Shown here piece after piece: positions 1 to 6,185 of a stretch of DNA of 7,049 nucleotides. Source of the DNA: Gammaproteobacteria bacterium (GTDB lineage: Bacteria > Pseudomonadota > Gammaproteobacteria > Pseudomonadales > Oleiphilaceae); NCBI GenBank assembly GCA_029268325.1, contig JAJUGC010000108.1, positions 1 to 7,049 on the forward strand. The letters are read 5' to 3'. A program made the translations under genes and the position numbers. The stretch's first letter is position 1, and each line of letters opens with the position of its first letter. Under the pieces are notes generated by a model. It did no database searches. It was not told the DNA's origin and was given only the letters and a program-made list of their open reading frames with translations.

Positions 1-1121
1 AGAATATGGAACAGTATAAAGGGCATTTGACCCCTGGGGTGCAGGCGCTGCTCCAGGCCTATCCCACCACATTCCGGATTCCTGTCTACCAGACCCGACG
101 CACCAGTTCAGCGCCGGAATGGGTCTATGAAAACACCTTCAAGAATGCGACCCGTGCCGAGTTGGTTCGGGGTGGTAACGGTATCGAAAACGCCTATGGC
201 GGGGTTCCCTTTCCGATTTTGAGCGGTAATTCGGAAACCAAGGCTCTGCAAGCCATTTGGAATCACCTCACCCGTTGGCGGGGAATCTTCCTGACGCGAC
301 GGTCTTCCGAAGCTGCCGTCCAGCGGAATGGGGAATACCAGCTGGGAACATCCCAGCAGGAAATCTTCTTTAACTATTCCAACCCGGAAGGCAGTTACGA
401 GACGCTGAACAATATCCTCTTCTATTACCTGTCATTCACCATTTCGCCGCCCCGTCTGGCCGGCGGTGCGGTGTTGATCCACGAGACCCTGGACCAGGTC
501 CGTGAGCCCCGTAAGGCCTGGGGTTACAGCTCCGGTCAGCGGCGCGTGCGGGCTGCTCCCAACCTGGCCTATGACTCCCCCATTGCCGCTTCAGACAACC
601 TGCGTACGGCGGATGACACCGATATGTTTTCCGGTGCTCCCGACCGCTACAACTGGAAGTACCTGGGCAAGAAAGAGATCTATGTTCCCTACAACAACTA
701 CCAGATCGCTGCGGATGGGGTGAAATACCGCGATGTGCTCGGTGTTTCCCATATTAACCCCGACCTTACCCGCTTTGAGAAGCACCGCGTCCATGTAGTG
801 GAAGCGACCCTGAAGCCGGGTGCACGGCATATCTATGCCAAGCGGGTGTTCTACATTGATGAGGACTCCTGGAGCATTCTCCTGGTTGATCAGCATGACG
901 ACCGGGGCGAACTCTGGCGGGTCAACATGGCTTTCACCAAAAACTATTACGAGTTGCCGGGGATTGCGCCGTCACTGGACGTGTTCTATGACCTGCAGGC
1001 CCGACGCTACCACGTGCAGGGCCTGATGTCGGAAGAACGTACGACCTATATCTTCAGCAATGACATTCCAAACGAGCGTTACTTCCGGCCGCAGGAGCTG
1101 CGCCGGCGCGGCACTCGCTAA
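1..1121 (+). CDS. DUF1329 family protein (LolA-like periplasmic protein), 5' end missing
   Basis: This is the C-terminal part of a DUF1329 protein, recognised from family hallmarks. These are LTPGVQALLQAYPTTFRIPVY near the start, the block AYGGVPFPI (about residue 64, counting the Met at base 6 as 1), IWNHLTRWRG (84-93), the W/Y-rich middle, and the ending FRPQELRRRGTR. Members are usually about 450 residues with a signal peptide, so roughly 80 N-terminal residues lie upstream of the window. The frame is open to the left edge, and the Met at base 6 falls inside the conserved domain, so it is not the start. The family is thought to be periplasmic or outer-membrane associated with a LolA-like fold, but no reaction is established. 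A DUF1302 gene is its usual upstream neighbour. Downstream lie a terminator, a YCF48-like propeller and an RND exporter. A role as a carrier of a hydrophobic ligand for that exporter is inference. The family call is firm; the function is not. Confidence 0.9.
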   Translation, partial: NMEQYKGHLTPGVQALLQAYPTTFRIPVYQTRRTSSAPEWVYENTFKNATRAELVRGGNGIENAYGGVPFPILSGNSETKALQAIWNHLTRWRGIFLTRRSSEAAVQRNGEYQLGTSQQEIFFNYSNPEGSYETLNNILFYYLSFTISPPRLAGGAVLIHETLDQVREPRKAWGYSSGQRRVRAAPNLAYDSPIAASDNLRTADDTDMFSGAPDRYNWKYLGKKEIYVPYNNYQIAADGVKYRDVLGVSHINPDLTRFEKHRVHVVEATLKPGARHIYAKRVFYIDEDSWSILLVDQHDDRGELWRVNMAFTKNYYELPGIAPSLDVFYDLQARRYHVQGLMSEERTTYIFSNDIPNERYFRPQELRRRGTR

Positions 1122-1127
1122 CCTCTA

Positions 1128-1154
1128 AGGCGGGCTATGGCCCGCCTCGCTTTT
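1128..1154 (+). terminator. Rho-independent terminator after the DUF1329 gene
   Basis: A perfect 8-bp stem (1128-1135 AGGCGGGC with 1140-1147 GCCCGCCT) closes a TATG loop. It is followed after three bases by a TTTT run (1151-1154). It starts six bases after the TAA stop. The U-tract is short and interrupted, so some read-through into the propeller gene is plausible. Confidence 0.75.
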
Positions 1155-1199
1155 ATCCATTTTGGCTAATCAACCTACGTAGTAATAAGGCGGTTTCGA

Positions 1200-2339
1200 A
1201 TGGGATTCAGACCATTTTCGAGCAGGTTGTGGGCATATGTGCTGGCTTCTGGCCTGTCGGTTGTTGCCCCTGCTCATGCATTGGAAGATGTACTGCAAAC
1301 GCCCGCGGTGCAGTCGGATAAGGCAGCCCAGAGGTTGCTGTTGGATGTGGAGGTCGTTGGCAGCCGGCTGGTGGCCGTTGGCCAGCGAGGCCATATCGTC
1401 TACTCCGACGATGCGGGGAAGAGTTGGTCGCAGGCCAAGGTGCCGGTTTCCACCACTTTGACCGCAGCTCATTTTCCGACCGCCACTCATGGCTGGGCCG
1501 TGGGGCACAGTGGAGTGGTGCTTCACAGTAGTGATGGGGGCAAGACCTGGACAAAACAGCTGGATGGCCTGCGGGTGAACGAGTTGGTTATCGAGCAGAA
1601 CCGTCAGCAGGTTGAGGAGCTGGAAGCACTGCTGGAAGAGGCCGATGACGCGGAAGTCGAAGAGCTGGAGGTGCGTCTGGAAGATGCGCAGATGGCGCTG
1701 GATGACTCCGAGTGGGATGCACAGGACGGTCCCAGCAAGCCGTTCCTGGATGTGTGGTTCAAGAACGAACAGGAAGGCTTCGTGGTTGGCGCCTATGGCT
1801 TGTTCTTTGCCACCAACGATGGGGGCAAGACCTGGGTGAGTCGGGCTGATCGCCTGGAAAACCCGGATCGCCTTCACCTGAATTCCATCGCCCAGGTCAC
1901 TGGCGGTGCCTTTTTCATCGTGGGTGAAACCGGGGAGATCCATTTGTCTGCCGATGGGGGAGATTCCTGGCAGCGTTTGGAAAGTCCCTACAGCGGCTCC
2001 TTGTTCAATGTCATGGGAACCGGTGCGGTCAACGAGGTGCTGGTGATGGGATTGCGGGGAAGTCTGTTCCGCTCTGAGGACCTGGGCCAAACCTGGAAGC
2101 GGGTCAAGACGGGCGTGGTGGACTCCCTTAATGGTGGTGCTCATGGAACTGATGGCCGGGTAGTGATTACCGGTAACTCGGGAGTGGTGCTGACCAGCAA
2201 GAATTTCGGGCAATCATTCGATGCCTTTGTGCGCCCTGATCGCCAATCCCTGGCGGCCGCTGCTTTTATCGGCGACCAACTGGTGATTGTGGGTGAGGAA
2301 GGGGCAAAGCGTACGGACCAGATCGGGAAGGATCTGTAA
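1200..2339 (+). CDS. Exported YCF48-like / BNR-repeat seven-bladed beta-propeller
   Basis: This 379-residue protein has a signal peptide (positively charged start, hydrophobic 11-23, likely cleavage after A-H-A at 25-27), so it should be periplasmic. Six Asp-box (BNR) turns are visible: SDDAGKSW 69-76, SSDGGKTW 110-117, TNDGGKTW 205-212, SADGGDSW 250-257, SEDLGQTW 292-299 and a degenerate SKNFGQSF 333-340. A G-x-x-G strand motif recurs seven times, at about residues 61, 102, 197, 242, 284, 325 and 365. Spacing is 40-45 except between the second and third, which predicts seven blades. The extra ~50 residues there (127-175) form an acidic helical, probably coiled-coil insert. The resemblance is to the YCF48/HCF136 family of assembly factors, but this is not a photosynthesis gene. 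Its place before an RND exporter suggests it helps assemble or couple that pump; this is inference. The start is supported by AAGG at 1187-1190, nine bases before the ATG. There is no transmembrane segment beyond the signal peptide and no lipobox Cys. Confidence 0.92.
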   Translation: MGFRPFSSRLWAYVLASGLSVVAPAHALEDVLQTPAVQSDKAAQRLLLDVEVVGSRLVAVGQRGHIVYSDDAGKSWSQAKVPVSTTLTAAHFPTATHGWAVGHSGVVLHSSDGGKTWTKQLDGLRVNELVIEQNRQQVEELEALLEEADDAEVEELEVRLEDAQMALDDSEWDAQDGPSKPFLDVWFKNEQEGFVVGAYGLFFATNDGGKTWVSRADRLENPDRLHLNSIAQVTGGAFFIVGETGEIHLSADGGDSWQRLESPYSGSLFNVMGTGAVNEVLVMGLRGSLFRSEDLGQTWKRVKTGVVDSLNGGAHGTDGRVVITGNSGVVLTSKNFGQSFDAFVRPDRQSLAAAAFIGDQLVIVGEEGAKRTDQIGKDL

Positions 2340-2435
2340 GTGTTGCGCACTGCAGTCGCGGAGCCTGTCGCTTAAGCGCGCTCTGTGGCTGTGGAACATG
2401 CTGTAGTAGTAGAAGAAGTATAAGAGGACATCTGA

Positions 2436-4847
2436 ATGTCAAACCCATTGCACGATAAGGGCCAACACTTTCTGCTGACGCCCAAGGCGGAGCCCTTGCT
2501 GGAGCGGCTGATTTTTAACAACCGCCCACTGCTCTTAGTGATCTTTGCCTTACTGACGCTGTTTTTGGGCTACAACGCGGCCAATATCAAGCCGGATGCC
2601 AGCTTTGAGCGGCTGATTCCCCTGGAGCACCCCTACATTGTCAACATGATGGAGCGGCGGGACGACCTCCAGAACCTGGGGAACTCGATCCGGGTGGTGG
2701 TGGCGGTGAAGGAAGGCGATATCTTTACCGCCAGCTACATGGAAACCCTGAAGGAGATCCATGACGAGCTCTTTTATATCCCGGGTGTCGACCGCTCTGC
2801 CATGCGTTCCCTGTGGGCTGCCAGTGTCCGGTGGACCGAGGTAACAGAGGATGGCTTCCAGGGGGGTACCGTCATTCCCGACGGTTATGATGGCTCTGAG
2901 GAATCCCTCGATAAACTGCGCCAGAATATCCTTAAGTCCGGTGAGGTGGGCCGTCTGGTGGCGGACAATTTCAAGTCCACCAGTATTGATGCTCCCCTGT
3001 ATGAGGTGAACCCGGAAACAGGGGATCGCCTGGATTACAAAGAGTTCTCCCGGGCTCTGGAAGAGCAGGTGCGCGCCAAGTTCCAGGAGAAAGATCCCAA
3101 TATCCAGATCCACATCGTAGGCTTTGCCAAGAAGGTGGGGGATCTGATTGAGGGGATCGCCCAGATTGCCATGTTCTTCCTGGCGGCGATCCTGATTACT
3201 GCTGTCCTGCTGTATGGTTATTCACGCTGTATCGCAGGTACTTTGGTGCCAATCATCACATCCATTGTTGCGGTGGTGTGGCAGCTGGGCATTCTGCGGG
3301 TGCTGGGCTACGGGCTGGATCCGTACTCTGTGCTGGTGCCTTTCCTGGTGTTTGCCATCGGGATCAGTCATGGGGTCCAGATTGTGAATGCCATGGCCAG
3401 TGAAGCAGCCAAGGGGGCCAATGCCCTGATGGCTGCACGGCTGGCGTTTCGCGGTCTCTACGCGGCAGGGCTTCTGGCATTGATCAGTGATGCCATGGGC
3501 TTCCTGACCTTGCTGTTTATCAAGATCGATGTGATCCGGGATTTGGCCGTGGCGGCCAGTGTGGGCGTAGCCGTGGTAATCATCACTAACCTGGTACTGC
3601 ATCCCCTGATCATGTCCTACATCGGCATCAGCAAGAGCGGAGTTCGCCATGTGCAGAAAGCTGGCGAAAAGACCGATCGCAAATGGCGGGTTATGTCCTA
3701 CTTTGCCCATCCGTCCGTTGCGCCGATTTCAGTACTGATTGCAATCCTGGGCTTTGGTATCGGCACCTACTACAAAAAGGATTTGAAAATCGGCGACCTG
3801 GACAAGGGAGCCCCGGAGTTGCGCCAGGATTCCCGCTATAACCTGGATAACCAGTATGTGATCGACAACTACAGTACCAGCTCAGACGTGCTAGTGGTGA
3901 TGGTGGAAACCGCCACCGAGCAGTGCAGCTCCTATGAGGTGATGGATGCCATGGACCGTCTGCAGTGGCGGTTGGAAAATACGCCGGGCGTGCAGTCCAC
4001 GGCATCGCTTGTGACGGTCTCCAAGCTGGCCACCCGGGCCCTCAATGAAGGTAACCTGAAGTGGTTCGAGCTGTCCCGCAACCAGCAAATCCTGAACTCC
4101 AGTATCCAGCGCGCCCCCAGCGGCTTGATCAATACTGACTGTTCGTTGACGCCAGTCCTGGCCTTTCTGGAAGATCACAAGGCGGAGACCTTGCAGCGGG
4201 TTGTGGATGAGGTTGAGGCCTTCACGGCAGCCAACCCCAGCGACAACTACAAGTTCCTGCTGGCGGCCGGAAACGCCGGAGTCGAGGTGGCTACCAACCA
4301 GGTGATTGAAAAAGCCAATACCATGATGCTCATTTTCGTGTACTCGGTGGTCAGTGCGCTCTGTCTGCTCACGTTCCGCTCCGTACGCGCCACCCTGTGC
4401 CTGATGATTCCTCTGGGGCTGACCTCTGTGCTCTGTGAGGCGCTAATGGCCCAGTTCGGCATCGGCACCAAAGTGGCGACCTTGCCGGTGATTGCCTTGG
4501 GAGTGGGGATTGGGGTGGACTACGGGGTGTATATCTATACCCAGTTGGAGCGGTTCCTGCTCCAGGGCAAACCCTTGCAGGAGGCTTATTTCGAAACCCT
4601 GCGCACCACTGGCAAGGCCGTTATGTTTACCGGCCTGACCTTGGCCATCGGCGTGGGCACCTGGATCTTCTCGCCCATCAAGTTCCAGGCTGACATGGGC
4701 TTTTTGCTGACCTTTATGTTCCTCTGGAACATGGTGGGTGCCCTGTGGCTGCTGCCCGCCCTGGCGCGCTTCCTGTTGCGCCCGGAGAAGATGGTGGCCA
4801 AGGCCCGGGCTGCCGAGGCCAAGTTGGCAGCCTCTCAGGCCTGTTAG
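2436..4847 (+). CDS. RND superfamily exporter (MMPL/COG1033 type), 12 TM
   Basis: This 803-residue inner-membrane transporter has the duplicated RND layout. TM1 lies at ~29-46, a periplasmic loop at 47-236, TM2-6 at ~237-390, TM7 at ~420-436, a second loop at 437-619, and TM8-12 at ~620-770. The start of loop 1 (DASFERLIPLEHPY, 54-67) is typical of the group. The second half carries the RND/MMPL proton-relay motif GVGIGVDYGVYIY (679-691) in TM10. The equivalent place in TM4 reads AIGISHGVQIV (297-307), with Ser-His instead of Asp-Tyr. Length fits the MMPL-like single-protein exporters, not the ~1,040-residue AcrB type, and no membrane-fusion-protein gene is nearby. The only periplasmic cysteines are C487 and C559, both in loop 2. 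AAGAGGA (2422-2428) lies seven bases before the ATG. The gene follows the propeller gene by 96 bases with no terminator between them, so co-transcription is likely. The substrate is unknown; related exporters move lipids or other hydrophobic molecules. Confidence 0.93.
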   Translation: MSNPLHDKGQHFLLTPKAEPLLERLIFNNRPLLLVIFALLTLFLGYNAANIKPDASFERLIPLEHPYIVNMMERRDDLQNLGNSIRVVVAVKEGDIFTASYMETLKEIHDELFYIPGVDRSAMRSLWAASVRWTEVTEDGFQGGTVIPDGYDGSEESLDKLRQNILKSGEVGRLVADNFKSTSIDAPLYEVNPETGDRLDYKEFSRALEEQVRAKFQEKDPNIQIHIVGFAKKVGDLIEGIAQIAMFFLAAILITAVLLYGYSRCIAGTLVPIITSIVAVVWQLGILRVLGYGLDPYSVLVPFLVFAIGISHGVQIVNAMASEAAKGANALMAARLAFRGLYAAGLLALISDAMGFLTLLFIKIDVIRDLAVAASVGVAVVIITNLVLHPLIMSYIGISKSGVRHVQKAGEKTDRKWRVMSYFAHPSVAPISVLIAILGFGIGTYYKKDLKIGDLDKGAPELRQDSRYNLDNQYVIDNYSTSSDVLVVMVETATEQCSSYEVMDAMDRLQWRLENTPGVQSTASLVTVSKLATRALNEGNLKWFELSRNQQILNSSIQRAPSGLINTDCSLTPVLAFLEDHKAETLQRVVDEVEAFTAANPSDNYKFLLAAGNAGVEVATNQVIEKANTMMLIFVYSVVSALCLLTFRSVRATLCLMIPLGLTSVLCEALMAQFGIGTKVATLPVIALGVGIGVDYGVYIYTQLERFLLQGKPLQEAYFETLRTTGKAVMFTGLTLAIGVGTWIFSPIKFQADMGFLLTFMFLWNMVGALWLLPALARFLLRPEKMVAKARAAEAKLAASQAC

Positions 4848-4858
4848 GCCGCTTTCCT

Positions 4859-4885
4859 AAAACCCGCCGCTATGGCGGGTTTTTT
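4859..4885 (+). terminator. Strong Rho-independent terminator after the RND gene
   Basis: AAAACCCGCC (4859-4868) pairs with GGCGGGTTTT (4874-4883) around a 5-nt GCTAT loop, and a six-T run spans 4880-4885. The A-run before the stem makes it potentially bidirectional. It lies 11 bases after the TAG stop and separates the DUF1329/propeller/RND module from the TAXI gene. Confidence 0.9.
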
Positions 4886-4957
4886 GATAGTGGGCGTAAG
4901 GCTTGCCAGCGAGAGGCAAATGCTGCCGTATTAGGCACGATGATCTTTATTTTGAAA

Positions 4958-4998
4958 ACTGGCTGGGATAAGTTCTTACCTCCAAAGGGTTAGCCAGT
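4958..4998. repeat. Inverted repeat enclosing a smaller dyad upstream of the TAXI gene
   Basis: ACTGGCT at 4958-4964 is exactly inverted as AGCCAGT at 4992-4998. Between them, 4967-4980 forms a near-palindrome centred on TT (GGATAAG / CTTACC-type arms; TAAG/CTTA perfect, one mismatch, then G/C). It could be an operator or an mRNA hairpin for the TAXI gene, whose start is 34 bases downstream. Short inverted repeats arise by chance and no regulator gene is adjacent, so this is tentative. Confidence 0.3.
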
Positions 4999-5031
4999 AC
5001 TGAAATCTCCAATGGCGAAAGGGAGTATTAG

Positions 5032-6021
5032 ATGAGGTTGAGTCTCAAGTGGGTGTCGGTTGCCGCAGCAGCGGTTCTGGAAATGTCGGTTTCCTCAGGA
5101 GTGGCCGCCCAGTCGCAAGATCCGGTTTTTGTCAGTATTGGAACCGCAAGCGTGACTGGTGTGTATTATCCGGCGGGCGGTGCGATCTGCCGTTTGGTGA
5201 ATAAGTCCCGGGAGGAGTATGGAATACGCTGCTCCGTGGAGAGTACGGCCGGCTCCATTTATAACCTGCAAGCCGTGCGCTCAGGGGAGTTGGACTTCGC
5301 CATTGTCCAGTCCGACTGGCAATACTATGCCTACCGGGGCATTAACGAACATTTCGAGGACCTGGGACCGGATCAGAATCTTCGTGCCGTCTTTGCGTTA
5401 CATGCCGAACCCTTTACGGTCGTGGCGCGACGGGATGCCAAGATTACCCGCTTCGAAGATTTGAAGGGCAAACGGGTCAATATTGGTAATCCGGGTTCGG
5501 GGCAGCGAGGCACCATTGAGGTCTTGATGCAGGCCATGGGCTGGGACAGGTCAGCATTCAAGCAGGCATCGGAGCTGAAGGCTTCGGAGCAGGCCCGGGC
5601 GCTTTGCGAGAACAAGATCGACGCCATGGTCTATGTCGTGGGCCACCCCAGTGGTGCGGTTAAGGAGGCCACCATTGCCTGTGACGCAGTTTTGGTTCAG
5701 GTCGACCATCCGGCGGTGGCGAAGCTGATCGAAACCCATCCTTACTACCGGCGGGTCACCATTCCCGGTGGGCTCTATGGTGGTACTGACCAGGATATCC
5801 AGACCTTTGGCGTGGGGGCGACCCTGGTGACCTCTGCTGCGGTGTCCGACGATGTGGTCTATGCCCTGGTGAAATCGGTGTTCGACAACTTCGACAGTTT
5901 CCAACGCCTGCATCCGGCCTTCAGTGGTCTGACGAAGGAAGCCATGGTCAAGGAAAGCCTGACGGCCCCGCTGCACCCGGGGGCTGCGAAATACTATCGC
6001 GAGGCAGGGCTAATCCCATAA
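5032..6021 (+). CDS. TAXI family TRAP-transporter solute-binding protein
   Basis: This 329-residue exported binding protein has a signal peptide (R2 and K6, hydrophobic 7-25, likely cleavage after A-A at about 25-26). A glutamate (E17) lies inside the hydrophobic stretch, which is unusual. Family hallmarks occur in order: IGTASVTGVYYPAGGAIC (36-53), ESTAGSIYNLQAVRSGELDFA (60-80, a Ser/Gly-rich ligand-contact region), IVQSDWQYYAY (81-91), GKRVNIGNPGSGQRGT (136-151), ENKIDAMVYVVGHPSG (183-198) and the C-terminal HPGAAKYYREAGLIP (315-329). Length matches the family. Characterised TAXI proteins bind small acids such as glutamate/glutamine or 2-oxoglutarate and pass them to fused DctQM-type membrane subunits. 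No such subunit lies in this window: a terminator precedes the gene and thrS follows it. It is therefore an orphan here, and its partner must be elsewhere or its role is sensory. The start is supported by AAAGGGAG (5018-5025), six bases before the ATG. The ligand cannot be read from the sequence. Confidence 0.93.
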   Translation: MRLSLKWVSVAAAAVLEMSVSSGVAAQSQDPVFVSIGTASVTGVYYPAGGAICRLVNKSREEYGIRCSVESTAGSIYNLQAVRSGELDFAIVQSDWQYYAYRGINEHFEDLGPDQNLRAVFALHAEPFTVVARRDAKITRFEDLKGKRVNIGNPGSGQRGTIEVLMQAMGWDRSAFKQASELKASEQARALCENKIDAMVYVVGHPSGAVKEATIACDAVLVQVDHPAVAKLIETHPYYRRVTIPGGLYGGTDQDIQTFGVGATLVTSAAVSDDVVYALVKSVFDNFDSFQRLHPAFSGLTKEAMVKESLTAPLHPGAAKYYREAGLIP

Positions 6022-6023
6022 GT

Positions 6024-6041
6024 AGCCCTGGTATCCAGGCT
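6024..6041 (+). other. Short hairpin just after the TAXI stop codon
   Basis: CCTGG (6027-6031) pairs with CCAGG (6035-6039) around a TAT loop. The stem can be extended by AG/CT if C6026 is bulged. It begins two bases after the TAA. A second small hairpin follows (6048-6053 with 6059-6064, loop CCGGT), trailed by TTCTCC. Neither has a proper T-run, so they may only protect the 3' end or act as weak terminators. Confidence 0.3.
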
Positions 6042-6098
6042 GGAGTGGTTCGCCCGGTGCGAGCTTCTCCGGCAATGGGGTTTCCATAGCATGTAAGG

Positions 6099-6130
6099 GA
6101 TGATCGGCATGGAAATTCCCGCTGATCGTT
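6099..6130 (+). promoter_or_regulatory. Upstream hairpin in the thrS leader (possible distal operator domain)
   Basis: GATGATCGGC (6099-6108) pairs with GCTGATCGTT (6121-6130) in a 10-bp stem with three G-U pairs, enclosing a 12-nt loop. It spans -110 to -79 relative to the thrS ATG. In E. coli the thrS operator has a second structured domain in roughly this place, separated from the anticodon-like hairpin by an unpaired linker. Here the linker would be 6131-6164, which shows no strong structure. The hairpin matters only if transcription starts upstream of 6099, which conflicts with the promoter candidate at 6110-6138. Confidence 0.35.
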
Positions 6131-6138
6131 GTTAGACT
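6110..6138 (+). promoter_or_regulatory. thrS: Candidate sigma70 promoter for thrS
   Basis: TGGAAA (6110-6115, 4 of 6 to TTGACA) and TAGACT (6133-6138, 4 of 6 to TATAAT) are 17 bases apart. Use of this promoter would start the transcript near 6145 and give a leader of about 64 bases. That leader would include the anticodon-like hairpin at 6165-6185 but not the hairpin at 6099-6130. The match is mediocre. An alternative is a start farther upstream, for example via TAGCAT at 6087-6092, which lacks a good -35 box. Confidence 0.3.
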
Positions 6139-6164
6139 GCCTGCCTTCTTTACCCATCGTTCAA

Positions 6165-6185
6165 GTGATCTTTGGTACGGATCAC
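6165..6185 (+). promoter_or_regulatory. thrS: thrS translational operator: tRNA-Thr anticodon-arm mimic
   Basis: GTGATCT (6165-6171) pairs with GGATCAC (6179-6185) in a 7-bp stem: six Watson-Crick pairs and a U-G closing pair. It leaves exactly seven loop bases, UUGGUAC (6172-6178). Numbered as a tRNA anticodon loop these are U32, U33, G34, G35, U36, A37 and C38, so the anticodon is GGU, which reads threonine codons ACC/ACU. G35 and U36 are the main anticodon identity bases for ThrRS. The hairpin spans -44 to -24 from the ATG, just upstream of the Shine-Dalgarno AGGA (6196-6199). E. coli ThrRS represses its own mRNA by binding a similar hairpin just upstream of the Shine-Dalgarno and blocking the ribosome. 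The same control is inferred here. The structure is seen in the sequence; binding is not shown. Confidence 0.72.

Noticed and set aside
6..8. ATG at base 6 as the true start of the DUF1329 gene
   Set aside because: The frame is open to the left edge, no ribosome-binding site can be seen, and this Met falls inside the conserved domain, with about 80 family residues plus a signal peptide still missing.
1175..1182. Perfect 8-bp palindrome CTACGTAG before the propeller gene
   Set aside because: It does not extend on either side and a palindrome of this size is common by chance. No promoter anchors it.
1170..2213. Long antisense open frame (347 codons) across the propeller gene
   Set aside because: It is a mirror of a clearly coding sense frame in GC-rich DNA. 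Its translation is rich in His, Gln and Pro with no recognisable domain, and the sense strand carries the Asp-box repeats and a signal peptide.
2369..2378. 10-bp palindrome CGCTTAAGCG between the propeller and RND genes
   Set aside because: It has no loop to form an RNA hairpin, no T-run and no flanking promoter, so it cannot be assigned a role from the sequence alone.
2550..3710. Antisense open frames opposite the RND gene (2550-3113 and 3222-3710)
   Set aside because: Both lie fully inside the RND gene, have no ribosome-binding site or domain, and show the composition expected of a complementary frame.
1128..4885. Shared GCTATGGC core in the two terminators
   Set aside because: Most of the shared bases are imposed by G/C-rich stem complementarity, and two cases are too few to claim a repeat family.
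4931..4950. Sigma54-type site around GGCACG at 4934-4939
   Set aside because: The GC of a -12 element is absent at the required spacing (TT is present instead).
4903..4980. Sigma70 promoter for the TAXI gene (TTGCCA at 4903 or TTGAAA at 4952)
   Set aside because: TTGCCA is a good -35, but the nearest -10-like TATTAG is 20 bases away. TTGAAA has only CTTACC at the right distance. Neither pair is convincing.
4745..4993. Forward 82-codon frame overlapping the end of the RND gene
   Set aside because: It starts inside the RND coding sequence, runs through the terminator hairpin and lacks a ribosome-binding site or family resemblance.
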